Assembly (NCBI GenBank): GCA_937924465.1 | Contig: CALDSP010000304.1 | Span: 1 to 10,499 of the forward strand | Reading direction: 5' to 3' | Source: an uncultured Leptospiraceae bacterium | GTDB taxonomy: Bacteria > Spirochaetota > Leptospiria > Leptospirales > Leptospiraceae | DNA: 10,499 nt | Shown here: in pieces, positions 1-6,184 of the stretch | How positions within the stretch are numbered: position 1 is the stretch's first letter | Layout: each line of letters starts with the position of its first letter | Position numbers and translations under genes: made by a program | The notes under the pieces: model-generated | The model's input: the letters and a program-made list of their open reading frames with translations, nothing else | What the model was told of the DNA's origin: nothing | Databases searched by the model: none

Positions 1-515
1 TCAAGTTCATTGAGTCTTTGTAAAGCCCTAGTAAAATTTCCTTCTATGAGTTCTCCACCTGATTCAACAATGGAAAATTCCAACATTAAATTAATAGAAT
101 TTCCAAAGTCTTCGTTTAATAAATAACCGTTTTGATCAATCAAATAACCACTAGAATGCAGAGAGGTTGGAATCTTACTTTTCACTATATCTACTAACGA
201 TAATTTTTTTTCTATGTAACCAAAAACTTTTTTCTTGAGTGCAAAAGCATAGCCAATTTCCCACGCCGTGCCGTCATCTACAGTTGCTAGCCGAAAAGGA
301 TTACAATTGGCTAGAACAATGTCGCAGGTTTGAATTAAATTTCGGTTTGCTAAAAAAATTTCTTTAGCTAGATGAATTCCTGTTTTGCTGTGAATTTCAT
401 TGTCAAGTGGACTCAGTCCTTCATGTCCAAATTTTTCGCATTCTTTGACATAATTTTCTAAAACTTCTTTTCCGTTGGGTAAAAATACTTCTGGTCCTGC
501 TAAATAAATTTTCAT
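1..515 (-). CDS. Nucleoside 2-deoxyribosyltransferase, C-terminal end cut by window
   Basis: Likely cytoplasmic enzyme that cleaves or exchanges the N-glycosidic bond of 2'-deoxynucleosides in nucleotide salvage (PF05014 type). I translated the minus strand from ATG 515-513; the frame stays open to base 1, giving 171 complete codons. The protein opens with MKIYLAGPEVF, the usual first strand of the family. It carries NPFR at residues 72-75 and DDGTAWEIGYA at 80-90, where E86 matches the catalytic glutamate of the family. Length is close to the usual 150-180 residues, so only a few residues are probably missing. Its ATG shares one base with the TAA of the upstream lipoprotein gene (TAATG), which suggests translational coupling. 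The Shine-Dalgarno signal is weak. The natural substrate cannot be told from sequence; a related nucleotide hydrolase is the main alternative. Confidence 0.86.
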   Translation of the reverse strand, partial: MKIYLAGPEVFLPNGKEVLENYVKECEKFGHEGLSPLDNEIHSKTGIHLAKEIFLANRNLIQTCDIVLANCNPFRLATVDDGTAWEIGYAFALKKKVFGYIEKKLSLVDIVKSKIPTSLHSSGYLIDQNGYLLNEDFGNSINLMLEFSIVESGGELIEGNFTRALQRLNEL

Positions 516-793
516 TATTTTCTTGACAAAACTATGAGAAGATTTATGCTATTGCAACTGGAAGAACAGGTAGATTGGCAACTATTCACACAGGGTAGAT
601 TGGATGGAGTTAAATTGGAATCTGGACTTATGCCACAAGTGGTAGCACAAGACTCTTGGCAAGCACTCAAACTCCCTCCTGTGCAGTTTAATATGTATGA
701 AAGAATCGCTTTTTCTTTGGTTGTATCTTTTTTCTTGGTGCAAAAAGGGAAAAATAAGAGTGACAAAAAAACAAGTGAATGTAAAATTCTCAT
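515..793 (-). CDS. Small Cys-rich lipoprotein, unknown function
   Basis: A 92-residue predicted lipoprotein. After MR comes a hydrophobic stretch ending LFFPFC, with C18 as the candidate lipidated cysteine; this loose lipobox fits spirochaetes better than E. coli. The mature part is Lys/Glu-rich to about residue 28. It then holds eight cysteines at 37, 45, 49, 53, 68, 72, 76 and 80. Seven of these form two clusters with strict Cys-x3-Cys spacing (45/49/53 and 68/72/76/80). That could put the thiols on one face of two helices, either as stacked disulfides or a metal site; this is inference. It is first in a two-gene minus-strand unit with the deoxyribosyltransferase. I do not recognise the family. 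A plus-strand frame lies opposite but has no homology-like features. The start is odd because an AGGAGG touches it. Confidence 0.68.
   Translation of the reverse strand: MRILHSLVFLSLLFFPFCTKKKDTTKEKAILSYILNCTGGSLSACQESCATTCGISPDSNLTPSNLPCVNSCQSTCSSSCNSINLLIVLSRK
760..787 (+). promoter_or_regulatory. Candidate sigma70-type promoter for the thiS run
   Basis: GTGACA at 760-765 and TAAAAT at 782-787 are separated by 16 bp, close to the TTGACA/TATAAT consensus. Transcription would begin near 794, about 45 bases before thiS. The site lies inside the oppositely oriented lipoprotein gene. In such AT-rich DNA this is only a plausible match. No TPP riboswitch core is visible in the short leader. Confidence 0.35.
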
Positions 794-800
794 ACCTCCT
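794..800 (-). promoter_or_regulatory. Consensus Shine-Dalgarno abutting the lipoprotein start
   Basis: On the minus strand AGGAGGT is followed directly by ATG 793-791, so the AGGAGG core is only one base from the start codon. Usual spacing is 5-9. No canonical in-frame start codon lies at the normal distance downstream: the codon 7 bases after the core is ATT, and the first TTG is codon 10, which would remove half of the signal peptide. Confidence 0.5.
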
Positions 801-838
801 TTTTTTATGATAAATTTTAATCGTCAAGATGTTTTATT

Positions 839-1039
839 ATGAAAGTAAACGGTAAAGAAATTTTACTTAATTCCGAACAACCAAAATCTCTCTCAAATTT
901 GCTAGCAGAAATGGGGATCGTTCCCGAAACTGTAGCGATTGAGTTAAATGGGGAAATTCTAGAACCAAAAAGCTGGGCTATCACTTTTCTAAAAAATTCA
1001 GATAAAATTGAAATTATTAAATTTGTAGGTGGTGGATAA
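839..1039 (+). CDS. thiS: Sulfur carrier protein ThiS
   Basis: A 66-residue ubiquitin-fold sulfur carrier for thiamine thiazole synthesis. Its C-terminal glycine would be adenylated by a ThiF-type enzyme, converted to a thiocarboxylate, and used by ThiG. The sequence shows the family pattern: an N-terminal MKVNGKEI strand, VAIELNGEIL at residues 31-40, a W at 46, and a DKIEIIKFVGGG end carrying the required Gly-Gly tail. Length is typical. No strong ribosome binding site precedes the ATG. The gene overlaps thiE by 11 bp if thiE starts at GTG 1029. Neither thiG nor thiF is in the window, so its partners must be encoded elsewhere. Confidence 0.93.
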   Translation: MKVNGKEILLNSEQPKSLSNLLAEMGIVPETVAIELNGEILEPKSWAITFLKNSDKIEIIKFVGGG

Positions 1040-1691
1040 TTTGGTTTGGAAGAAAATAGGACTTTATCCCATTTTAGATTTAGATTTTTGTAAAAGAAAT
1101 TCTCTTTCAATTCAAAACCTTCTTAGAATGTGGGAGGATTATCCTAGTATTATTGACTCTATTCAACTTCGTAGCAAAACACTTTCTCTTAAAGAGATAG
1201 AACGAAAATACACAGAAATTTCTAAACTAACTTCACTAAACATTGTAATTAATGATTACTGGGAAGTCGCTTTAGAAGTTGGAGCCTATGGTTTGCATTT
1301 GGGCAAAGAGGATTATCTTGGATTGAACGAAAAGCAAAAAGAAAAAATTGCTAGTGCTCAAATGATTAAAGGAACTTCTTCTCATTCTTTAGAGGACTTA
1401 CAAAATCTAGATACTCAATTGTGGAATTACACAGGATTTGGTCCTATTTTTCAAAGTGGTACTAAGAAGACCTCTTATTCTACTTTAGGAACTTCAATTT
1501 TGAGAGAGGTTTTGACTCGGTTTTCTATTCCTATTGTGCCAATTGGTGGAATCAATTCTATTAATTTTTGGTCTGTAGTTTATATGGGGGAATGCAAACC
1601 TGCTTCTATTTCTTTGTTTTCCGATGAATTGCTTTTTCCTTTGATTGCCAAAGAATATATTCAAAAACTTCACTTGACTAGAAATCTCTAG
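1029..1691 (+). CDS. thiE: Thiamine-phosphate synthase ThiE
   Basis: A cytoplasmic TIM-barrel enzyme that joins hydroxymethylpyrimidine pyrophosphate and thiazole phosphate into thiamine phosphate. Numbered from GTG 1029, family motifs appear in order: IQLRSK (45-50, with Q46, R48 and K50 for pyrophosphate), VINDYW (73-78), GLHLGKEDY (88-96), KGTSSHS (114-120), YTGFGPIF (134-141) then GTKK (144-147), and VPIGGIN (170-176). At 220 residues the length is normal. The start is uncertain. GTG 1029 lacks a Shine-Dalgarno sequence, whereas TTG 1041 is preceded by AGGTGG at 1027-1032 with 8 bases of spacing and still leaves the barrel intact. thiS ends at 1039, so both choices imply coupling. The C-terminal part (PASISLFS) is slightly unusual against the family's xAVVSAI, but nothing looks broken. 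Confidence 0.92.
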   Translation: MVDNLVWKKIGLYPILDLDFCKRNSLSIQNLLRMWEDYPSIIDSIQLRSKTLSLKEIERKYTEISKLTSLNIVINDYWEVALEVGAYGLHLGKEDYLGLNEKQKEKIASAQMIKGTSSHSLEDLQNLDTQLWNYTGFGPIFQSGTKKTSYSTLGTSILREVLTRFSIPIVPIGGINSINFWSVVYMGECKPASISLFSDELLFPLIAKEYIQKLHLTRNL

Positions 1692-1712
1692 AATTTCAAG
1701 TTAGTGATATCC

Positions 1713-2552
1713 ATGAAAGAGCCATTTCACATTTTTCATCAATCTCCTAAAGAAGAACGTGATTTCATCCTTGAATATCAAAGTATCGATGTAACACAAA
1801 GACCTAAAATCAATCTTGCAGGGATTGAGTTAGACAATCTTACAAGAGATCAAGCTATTGCTGTTATTGCTGATTTTATCAAAAAAAAAGAACGTTTGTA
1901 TCATGTGTTATTATTAGATCCTTTGAAATTTATAGATTTTCTTCCCGGCAAACCTCTGCACAGGATTCCTAAAAAAGCTTCTTTGATTTTAGCTACAACG
2001 GGTGGATTTGGTTGGGCAGCAAAAAAGCTAGGCTTAAAATTAGCAGAAACTATAACTACTATTAGCTTAGTAATGGATCTTCTTCGTTATGCTGAAAAAC
2101 AATCAATTACGGTATTTTTTTTAGGAAGTAAAGAAAAAATTATTGAAAAACTTTTCTTTAACTTGGTGCGTCTTTTTCCTAAATTACGGATTGTTGGGCG
2201 ACATTCCAGTGACGTACCAAAGGAAAGAGAACTTATGATAAAAGAAGCAATTCGCAAAACAAGTCCCAATATTGTTTTTTTAAGTTTAGAATATCCTAAA
2301 CAAGAAATTTGGATTGAGAACAATATGAGTTATCTTGGGAACACTGTTGTAATTGGGGTATGGAATACTTTTGAAAACTTGGCAGGAAAAGTAGAATCTG
2401 CACCTGAATATTTCCAAAGAAAAAATTTAATTTGGTTGTGGAATTTAATAACTCATCCTTGGAGATTGGGATCTATTTTTAAAGCTGTAAAGTTTTATTT
2501 TCTCTTTGCATGGCGTTTAAAGAAATCGAATGGTGAAACAAATGCACTTTGA
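1713..2552 (+). CDS. Divergent WecG/TagA/CpsF-family glycosyltransferase-like protein
   Basis: A 279-residue protein from ATG 1713 (a GTG at 1704 would add three residues). The fold signature of WecG/TagA/CpsF enzymes is present: VFFLGSKEK after the first Rossmann strand (134-142), FPKLRIVGRHS (155-165), NIVFLSLEYPKQEIWI (186-201) with the hallmark PKQE at 195-198, then VIGVWNTFENLAG (213-225) and a C-terminal WLWNLITHPWR (241-251). These enzymes transfer N-acetylmannosamine-type sugars to lipid-linked acceptors at the inner membrane. Several key positions differ. The usual ADG reads TGG (96-98), the ERxxG motif reads AETITTIS, FD reads FE (220-221), and RAP reads SAP (229-231). It may therefore be an altered or inactive transferase. 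It follows thiE by 21 bp and overlaps the dehydrogenase by 11 bp. Codon 57-59 sits in a nine-A tract. Family placement is fairly safe; activity is not. Confidence 0.75.
   Translation: MKEPFHIFHQSPKEERDFILEYQSIDVTQRPKINLAGIELDNLTRDQAIAVIADFIKKKERLYHVLLLDPLKFIDFLPGKPLHRIPKKASLILATTGGFGWAAKKLGLKLAETITTISLVMDLLRYAEKQSITVFFLGSKEKIIEKLFFNLVRLFPKLRIVGRHSSDVPKERELMIKEAIRKTSPNIVFLSLEYPKQEIWIENNMSYLGNTVVIGVWNTFENLAGKVESAPEYFQRKNLIWLWNLITHPWRLGSIFKAVKFYFLFAWRLKKSNGETNAL
1881..1889 (+). repeat. Nine-base poly-A tract inside the WecG-like gene
   Basis: Nine consecutive A residues encode Lys-Lys-Lys and are followed by GAA. It is among the longest homopolymers in a coding frame here and could cause polymerase slippage or sequencing indels. 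Similar eight-base A runs occur elsewhere, so this may only reflect base composition. Confidence 0.6.
2532..2536 (+). promoter_or_regulatory. Ribosome binding site deciding the dehydrogenase start
   Basis: GGTGA, complementary to the UCACC of the 16S tail, lies 5 bases before ATG 2542. The upstream ATG at 2530 has no such signal and would lengthen the overlap with the WecG-like gene to 23 bp. The protein then starts MHFEIP, typical for this dehydrogenase group. Confidence 0.45.
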
Positions 2553-3717
2553 AATTCCAAAAGAGATTCAAAATTTACAGTTTGAAATTCGGGACTTTAT
2601 CAATACAGAAATTATCCCCTTAGAAGATAAATACGATTATCAAACAGGAAGACTTCCTTTAGAAGTTGTTCAATTTGCTAGAGAAAAAGTAAAGCAAAGA
2701 GGATTTTGGACCCCGCATCTTCCTAAATCCGAAGGAGGATTGGGTTTAGATATGGTTGGTACAGCTCTTGTCTTTAGTGAAATTGGGCGTTCTCCCATAG
2801 CTCCTTTTTTATTCAATTGTGATGCTCCCGATGAAGGAAATATGCATTTACTTCACTTAGCTGCAACTTCAGAACAAAAAGAAAAATTTTATTATCCCCT
2901 TATCCAAGGAAAAATTCGTTCTGGGTTTGCTATGACTGAACCAATTCCCGGAGCAGGGGCAGATCCTAGTTTGCTTCAAACTAATGCTATAAAGCAAGGA
3001 GATAGATTTATTTTAAACGGTCATAAATGGTTTTGCACAGGAGCAAATGGAGCTTACTTTGTAATAGTATTTTCTAGAGTGAATGGTAGCTTTCGCAAAA
3101 GTAGTATGTTCTTAGTTCCTACAGATAGTCCGGGCTATAAAATGATAAGGGAAATTGGAGTTATGGGTTCCCACGGACCTGGAGGACACTGTGAATTAAA
3201 ATTCGAAAATGTAGAAGTTCCAGAAAAAATGTTACTTGGGAAAGTGGGGGAAGGTTTTCGTTTAAGTCAACTAAGATTGGGACCGGCAAGGCTTACTCAT
3301 TGTATGCGATGGATTGGAATGGCTCGCCGAGCTTTAGAAATTACAATTGAATATGCAAAAAAGCGAGAGGCTTTTGGAATGAAACTAAGCGAGCATGAGG
3401 GAATTCAGTGGATGTTGGCAGAGTCTGCTTTGGAAATTGAGTCTGGTTTTTTGCTTACTTTAAAAGCTGCCGATTTACTTAGACGAGAACAAGATGCAAG
3501 GACAGCTATTTCTTTTGCAAAGTGGCATGTGAGTGAAACTCTTTGTAAAGTAATTGATAGAGGAATTCAAATTTGTGGAGCTTTAGGATATAGCCAAGAT
3601 TCTAAGTTAGAGTTATTTTATCGAGATGCAAGAGCAGCACGCATTGCCGATGGACCTACAGAAGTTCATAAAATGGTGATAGCAAGAAATTTACTCAACA
3701 TGAAGTTTGAGGCATGA
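2542..3717 (+). CDS. ACAD10/11-type (LvaC-like) acyl-CoA dehydrogenase
   Basis: A 391-residue FAD-dependent acyl-CoA dehydrogenase-fold protein, complete in all three domains. Seen in sequence: an N-terminal helical domain, then APDEGNM (95-101), a group signature of ACAD10/11 relatives; AMTEPIPGAGAD (130-141), the FAD/substrate loop; NGHKWFCTGA (159-168); and a C-terminal ICGALGYSQD (344-353) plus RIADGPTEVHK (367-377). The usual catalytic glutamate is replaced by Asp (D370) in ADGPTEV, as known for ACAD10/11. In P. putida LvaC and animal ACAD10/11, this type acts on 4-phosphoacyl-CoA made by a partner kinase, removing phosphate to give an enoyl-CoA. The kinase gene begins immediately after the stop codon, and a DUF6285-type gene follows, which supports this role. 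A general short- or branched-chain acyl-CoA dehydrogenase is the alternative. Start ATG 2542 is preferred over ATG 2530. Confidence 0.88.
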   Translation: MHFEIPKEIQNLQFEIRDFINTEIIPLEDKYDYQTGRLPLEVVQFAREKVKQRGFWTPHLPKSEGGLGLDMVGTALVFSEIGRSPIAPFLFNCDAPDEGNMHLLHLAATSEQKEKFYYPLIQGKIRSGFAMTEPIPGAGADPSLLQTNAIKQGDRFILNGHKWFCTGANGAYFVIVFSRVNGSFRKSSMFLVPTDSPGYKMIREIGVMGSHGPGGHCELKFENVEVPEKMLLGKVGEGFRLSQLRLGPARLTHCMRWIGMARRALEITIEYAKKREAFGMKLSEHEGIQWMLAESALEIESGFLLTLKAADLLRREQDARTAISFAKWHVSETLCKVIDRGIQICGALGYSQDSKLELFYRDARAARIADGPTEVHKMVIARNLLNMKFEA

Positions 3718-4755
3718 ATGAATGAAAGTTTTGATTTTATAAAACAATTAGAATCTTATTTAAAAAATAAAATTCCTTCTTTCAACAAAATCTTAGAAGC
3801 TAAGCAGCTTAGTGGGGGAGCTTGTCAAGAAAATTATTCTTTGCGTTTAGAATTTCAAGATTCTAAAAATCCCATTCAAGAGTTTGTATTTCGAACCGAT
3901 AAGTCTTCTTCACTTTTTACAAGTTTAAGTAAAGAGGAAGAATTTTATGTTGCTAAAATTGCTCATTCAAAAGGTGTTTTAACCCCCAAGCCAATTTTGT
4001 TGGAAATCGATACATCTTATCTTGGAACTCCATTTTATATTATGGAAAAAATTTCTGGAAAAGCAAATGGACGTTACGTGACAAAGGATTCAAGTTTAAA
4101 AGACTTACGAAAAAATCTTCCAAAACTTTTAGCTGAACAGCTTGCAAAAATTCATTCTATTCAACCTGATGATTTTCAAGATCTAAATATAAAAAATCAA
4201 CTTTTAAAAGGAATTCAAACTCCAAACGAACTCCCTCAAAACTCTCTTAAGATTATACAAGCACAAATCCAAAACTTTGATGAACCACACCCTGCTATGG
4301 AGCTCATACTCAATTGGTTAGAAAAAAATTATCCTAAGGTAGAAACTTTAGTTTTGGTTCATGGAGATTTTCGGACTGGAAACTTTATGGTAGACCCATC
4401 TGGCTTAAAAGGAATTTTAGATTGGGAATTTGCACGTTTTGGGGATAGGCATGAGGATATAGCTTGGCTTTGTATGAGAGACTGGAGGTTTGGGAAAATT
4501 AATTTAGAAGTAGGAGGTTTTGCAAATCGAAAAGAATTTTATGAACACTATGAAAAATTTTCTGGTAAAAAAGTTTTTCCAGAAAGAGTTTTATTTTGGG
4601 AAGTTATCGGAAATTTACGTTGGGCGGTAGGATGTATAGAGCAAGCAGAAAGGCATTTATCCGGTAAAGATAAAGGGATTGAACTTGCAAGTATTGGACG
4701 TCGTGTGACAGAAATGGAATGGGAAGCTATGAGGCTCATAGAAAATGCAAGATAA
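3718..4755 (+). CDS. APH-fold phosphotransferase, LvaA/ACAD11-kinase-like
   Basis: A 345-residue kinase of the aminoglycoside-phosphotransferase fold. Residues 31-42 (LSGGACQENYSL) form the nucleotide loop and FRTD at 58-61 the following strand. The catalytic loop is VHGDFRTGNF (214-223), with D217 as base and N222 as metal ligand. The metal-binding segment ILDWEFARFGD starts at 233, with D235. In this group the substrate is not an antibiotic. LvaA in P. putida and the kinase domain of ACAD10/11 phosphorylate the 4-hydroxyl of 4-hydroxyacyl-CoA. The start codon directly follows the dehydrogenase TGA, with GAGG at 3709-3712 as ribosome binding site, and the 3' end overlaps the DUF6285-type gene by 11 bp. 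Such packing strongly suggests joint function. Automated annotation as an aminoglycoside-resistance enzyme would be misleading. The exact acyl substrate is unknown. Confidence 0.87.
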   Translation: MNESFDFIKQLESYLKNKIPSFNKILEAKQLSGGACQENYSLRLEFQDSKNPIQEFVFRTDKSSSLFTSLSKEEEFYVAKIAHSKGVLTPKPILLEIDTSYLGTPFYIMEKISGKANGRYVTKDSSLKDLRKNLPKLLAEQLAKIHSIQPDDFQDLNIKNQLLKGIQTPNELPQNSLKIIQAQIQNFDEPHPAMELILNWLEKNYPKVETLVLVHGDFRTGNFMVDPSGLKGILDWEFARFGDRHEDIAWLCMRDWRFGKINLEVGGFANRKEFYEHYEKFSGKKVFPERVLFWEVIGNLRWAVGCIEQAERHLSGKDKGIELASIGRRVTEMEWEAMRLIENAR

Positions 4756-5134
4756 ACCAAATTTCGAGGAACTTTTAGAAGCAGTTGGAGAATTTCTTAT
4801 AAAAGAAATTTTACCTATTATAAAAGAAGATGAGGAGCTTTCTTACAAGACTTTGGTAAGTTGGAATACACTTCAAATTTTAGCTAGAGAGTGGAAACTA
4901 GCAGAAAAACTTATGGAGGAGGATATTCAAAGATTGGAAAAATATTTACAAAAAGAGGAAAATTCTTTTAGAGAAAATTTTTTACAAAAAAAACAAATTT
5001 GGAAAAATTTAAACAGGGAGTTTTCTGAAATCATCCAAAGAAAAAAAATTTCTGAACCAAATTCAAAAGAATGGGAACTAGTGAAACAAAGTCTTCAAGC
5101 TAAACTTCAAATTAGTAATCCCAAGTTTTTATAA
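4745..5134 (+). CDS. DUF6285-type small protein, probable LvaB-like kinase partner
   Basis: A 129-residue, highly charged, apparently all-helical cytosolic protein. Its first half fits the pattern I know for DUF6285 proteins that sit beside APH-fold kinases and acyl-CoA dehydrogenases. It has a Met-Gln-Asp-x-Pro start, EELLEAVGEFL (8-18), KEILP (20-24), WNTLQILAREW (40-50) and LEKYL (64-68). LvaB, the corresponding small protein of P. putida, is required with LvaA for 4-hydroxyacyl-CoA phosphorylation. The same role is inferred from position and pattern, not proven. The second half (about 70-129) is Lys/Glu-rich and less conserved, possibly coiled-coil. The start lies within the last codons of the kinase gene (11-bp overlap), so production is probably coupled. 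The family link is from memory of the motif. Confidence 0.72.
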   Translation: MQDKPNFEELLEAVGEFLIKEILPIIKEDEELSYKTLVSWNTLQILAREWKLAEKLMEEDIQRLEKYLQKEENSFRENFLQKKQIWKNLNREFSEIIQRKKISEPNSKEWELVKQSLQAKLQISNPKFL

Positions 5135-5155
5135 AATTTTTTTCGATAAATTCTA

Positions 5156-6184
5156 ATGAATCTTTTGAAGTTATTTGTTATATATTTTTTTGTTTGCTTT
5201 ATCTTTACTACTTCTCTTTTGTCTCAATCCTTTTTCTTTCAACCATACAAGGAAGAAGGATATTTTCAAGGTTGGAATTATTCATTTATAAATTCTGATT
5301 TTCAAATTTTTATTACCGCTTTAGTAAGTAATTTAGGACCCGGTAGCTTGCACAATGGAGTTGCTATTTCAATTCAAAGTTTAAAAACAGGAAACTACTT
5401 TAAAACAAAAAATTTTAAAGCAAAGGATTTTTTTGCCTTAGAAGATAATTTTTATATTAAAATACAAGAAAATGAATTTTCTAAAGTAGGAGAATCTTTT
5501 GAAATTAAAGTATCCCTAGAAGATATCAAAATTACATTAAAATATGAAAATTTGTTTTTAGGAGTTCCTATATCTAAAGGAAAGCATACAATAAAAAAAA
5601 ATTATTTTGTTCAGGCAGATATTCCGTTTTCTTATTCTAGAGCAAATGGAGTTTTTGAATTTAAAGGAAATACTTACATTCTGGAGGGTTTAGGAGGAAT
5701 GGAGCATTTGCTTACGAATTATGAAGTTTATAAGTTTAGCAAAAGTTGGGAAATGCTGCGTTCTATTTCTAAAAATCAAACTCGCTTTTTTACTGGAGGA
5801 TTTTCTGCAAAAGAAAAAGATAATGACTATAGAATGATTGCAATTCAAGATAAGAATGGTAAATTAATTTTTTTTAATAAAATTCTTAGTTCCGAAATTC
5901 TATTAGAAAAAAAAGAAAGTTTTTCAGGTTATATTCTTCCTTATAAAGAGAGATTATTTGTAAATAAGGATTGTGCTTTTCTAGTAGAGTACTTGCATAA
6001 CGTAGGAAAAATTAATGTCTTGGAAAGTGTTTCTATAGTTTTACGATCACTCATTCGTTTCTTCTTTGTGAATCCTTATATATTAAACTTTTCCGTGAAA
6101 GTAATTTCTGAATGTCCTAGTCAATTTCCTACTTCCATTGAATGGAATGGAATCAAGTCTGACTATTTATTAAATCCCAAATGA
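5156..6184 (+). CDS. Exported protein of unknown function, possibly lipocalin-like
   Basis: A 342-residue protein with a signal peptide: Lys5 followed by a hydrophobic run (6-22) and a likely cleavage near S23-Q24. The rest alternates short beta-type segments rich in aromatic residues and lysine. Two stretches stand out: GYFQGWNYSF (35-44) and LEGLGGMEHLL (176-186), the second followed by a SWEML segment. A Gly-x-Gly-x-Glu-His motif midway between two beta-rich halves resembles the two-domain lipocalin-like CrtC/AttH/Svf1 superfamily. This is a weak structural guess and I do not recognise a specific family. It is the seventh gene of the plus-strand run, 21 bp after the DUF6285-type gene, with no clear ribosome binding site. 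Its last 22 bases overlap the end of the convergent hydrolase gene. Location would be periplasm or outer envelope. Confidence 0.7.
   Translation: MNLLKLFVIYFFVCFIFTTSLLSQSFFFQPYKEEGYFQGWNYSFINSDFQIFITALVSNLGPGSLHNGVAISIQSLKTGNYFKTKNFKAKDFFALEDNFYIKIQENEFSKVGESFEIKVSLEDIKITLKYENLFLGVPISKGKHTIKKNYFVQADIPFSYSRANGVFEFKGNTYILEGLGGMEHLLTNYEVYKFSKSWEMLRSISKNQTRFFTGGFSAKEKDNDYRMIAIQDKNGKLIFFNKILSSEILLEKKESFSGYILPYKERLFVNKDCAFLVEYLHNVGKINVLESVSIVLRSLIRFFFVNPYILNFSVKVISECPSQFPTSIEWNGIKSDYLLNPK

Noticed and set aside
822..827. TTGACG on the minus strand as a -35 box for the lipoprotein gene
   Set aside because: At the proper 16-18 bp distance only A-rich sequence merging with the AGGAGG is present, with no -10 match; TATCAT lies only 9 bp away.
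534..842. Plus-strand 102-codon open frame opposite the Cys-rich lipoprotein
   Set aside because: It lies antisense to a frame with a signal peptide and patterned cysteines, has no recognisable motif or ribosome binding site, and overlaps thiS by four bases.
817..1110. Minus-strand open frame across thiS and the start of thiE
   Set aside because: ThiS and ThiE are unmistakable on the plus strand in this interval.
1681..1697. Imperfect palindrome GAAAT..ATTTC around the thiE stop as a terminator
   Set aside because: The stem is about five AU-rich pairs without a following U-run, too weak for an intrinsic terminator.
3718..4755. Aminoglycoside resistance gene
   Set aside because: The APH fold is shared, but the neighbours and the ILDWEFARFGD pattern fit the LvaA/ACAD11 kinase group rather than a drug-modifying enzyme.
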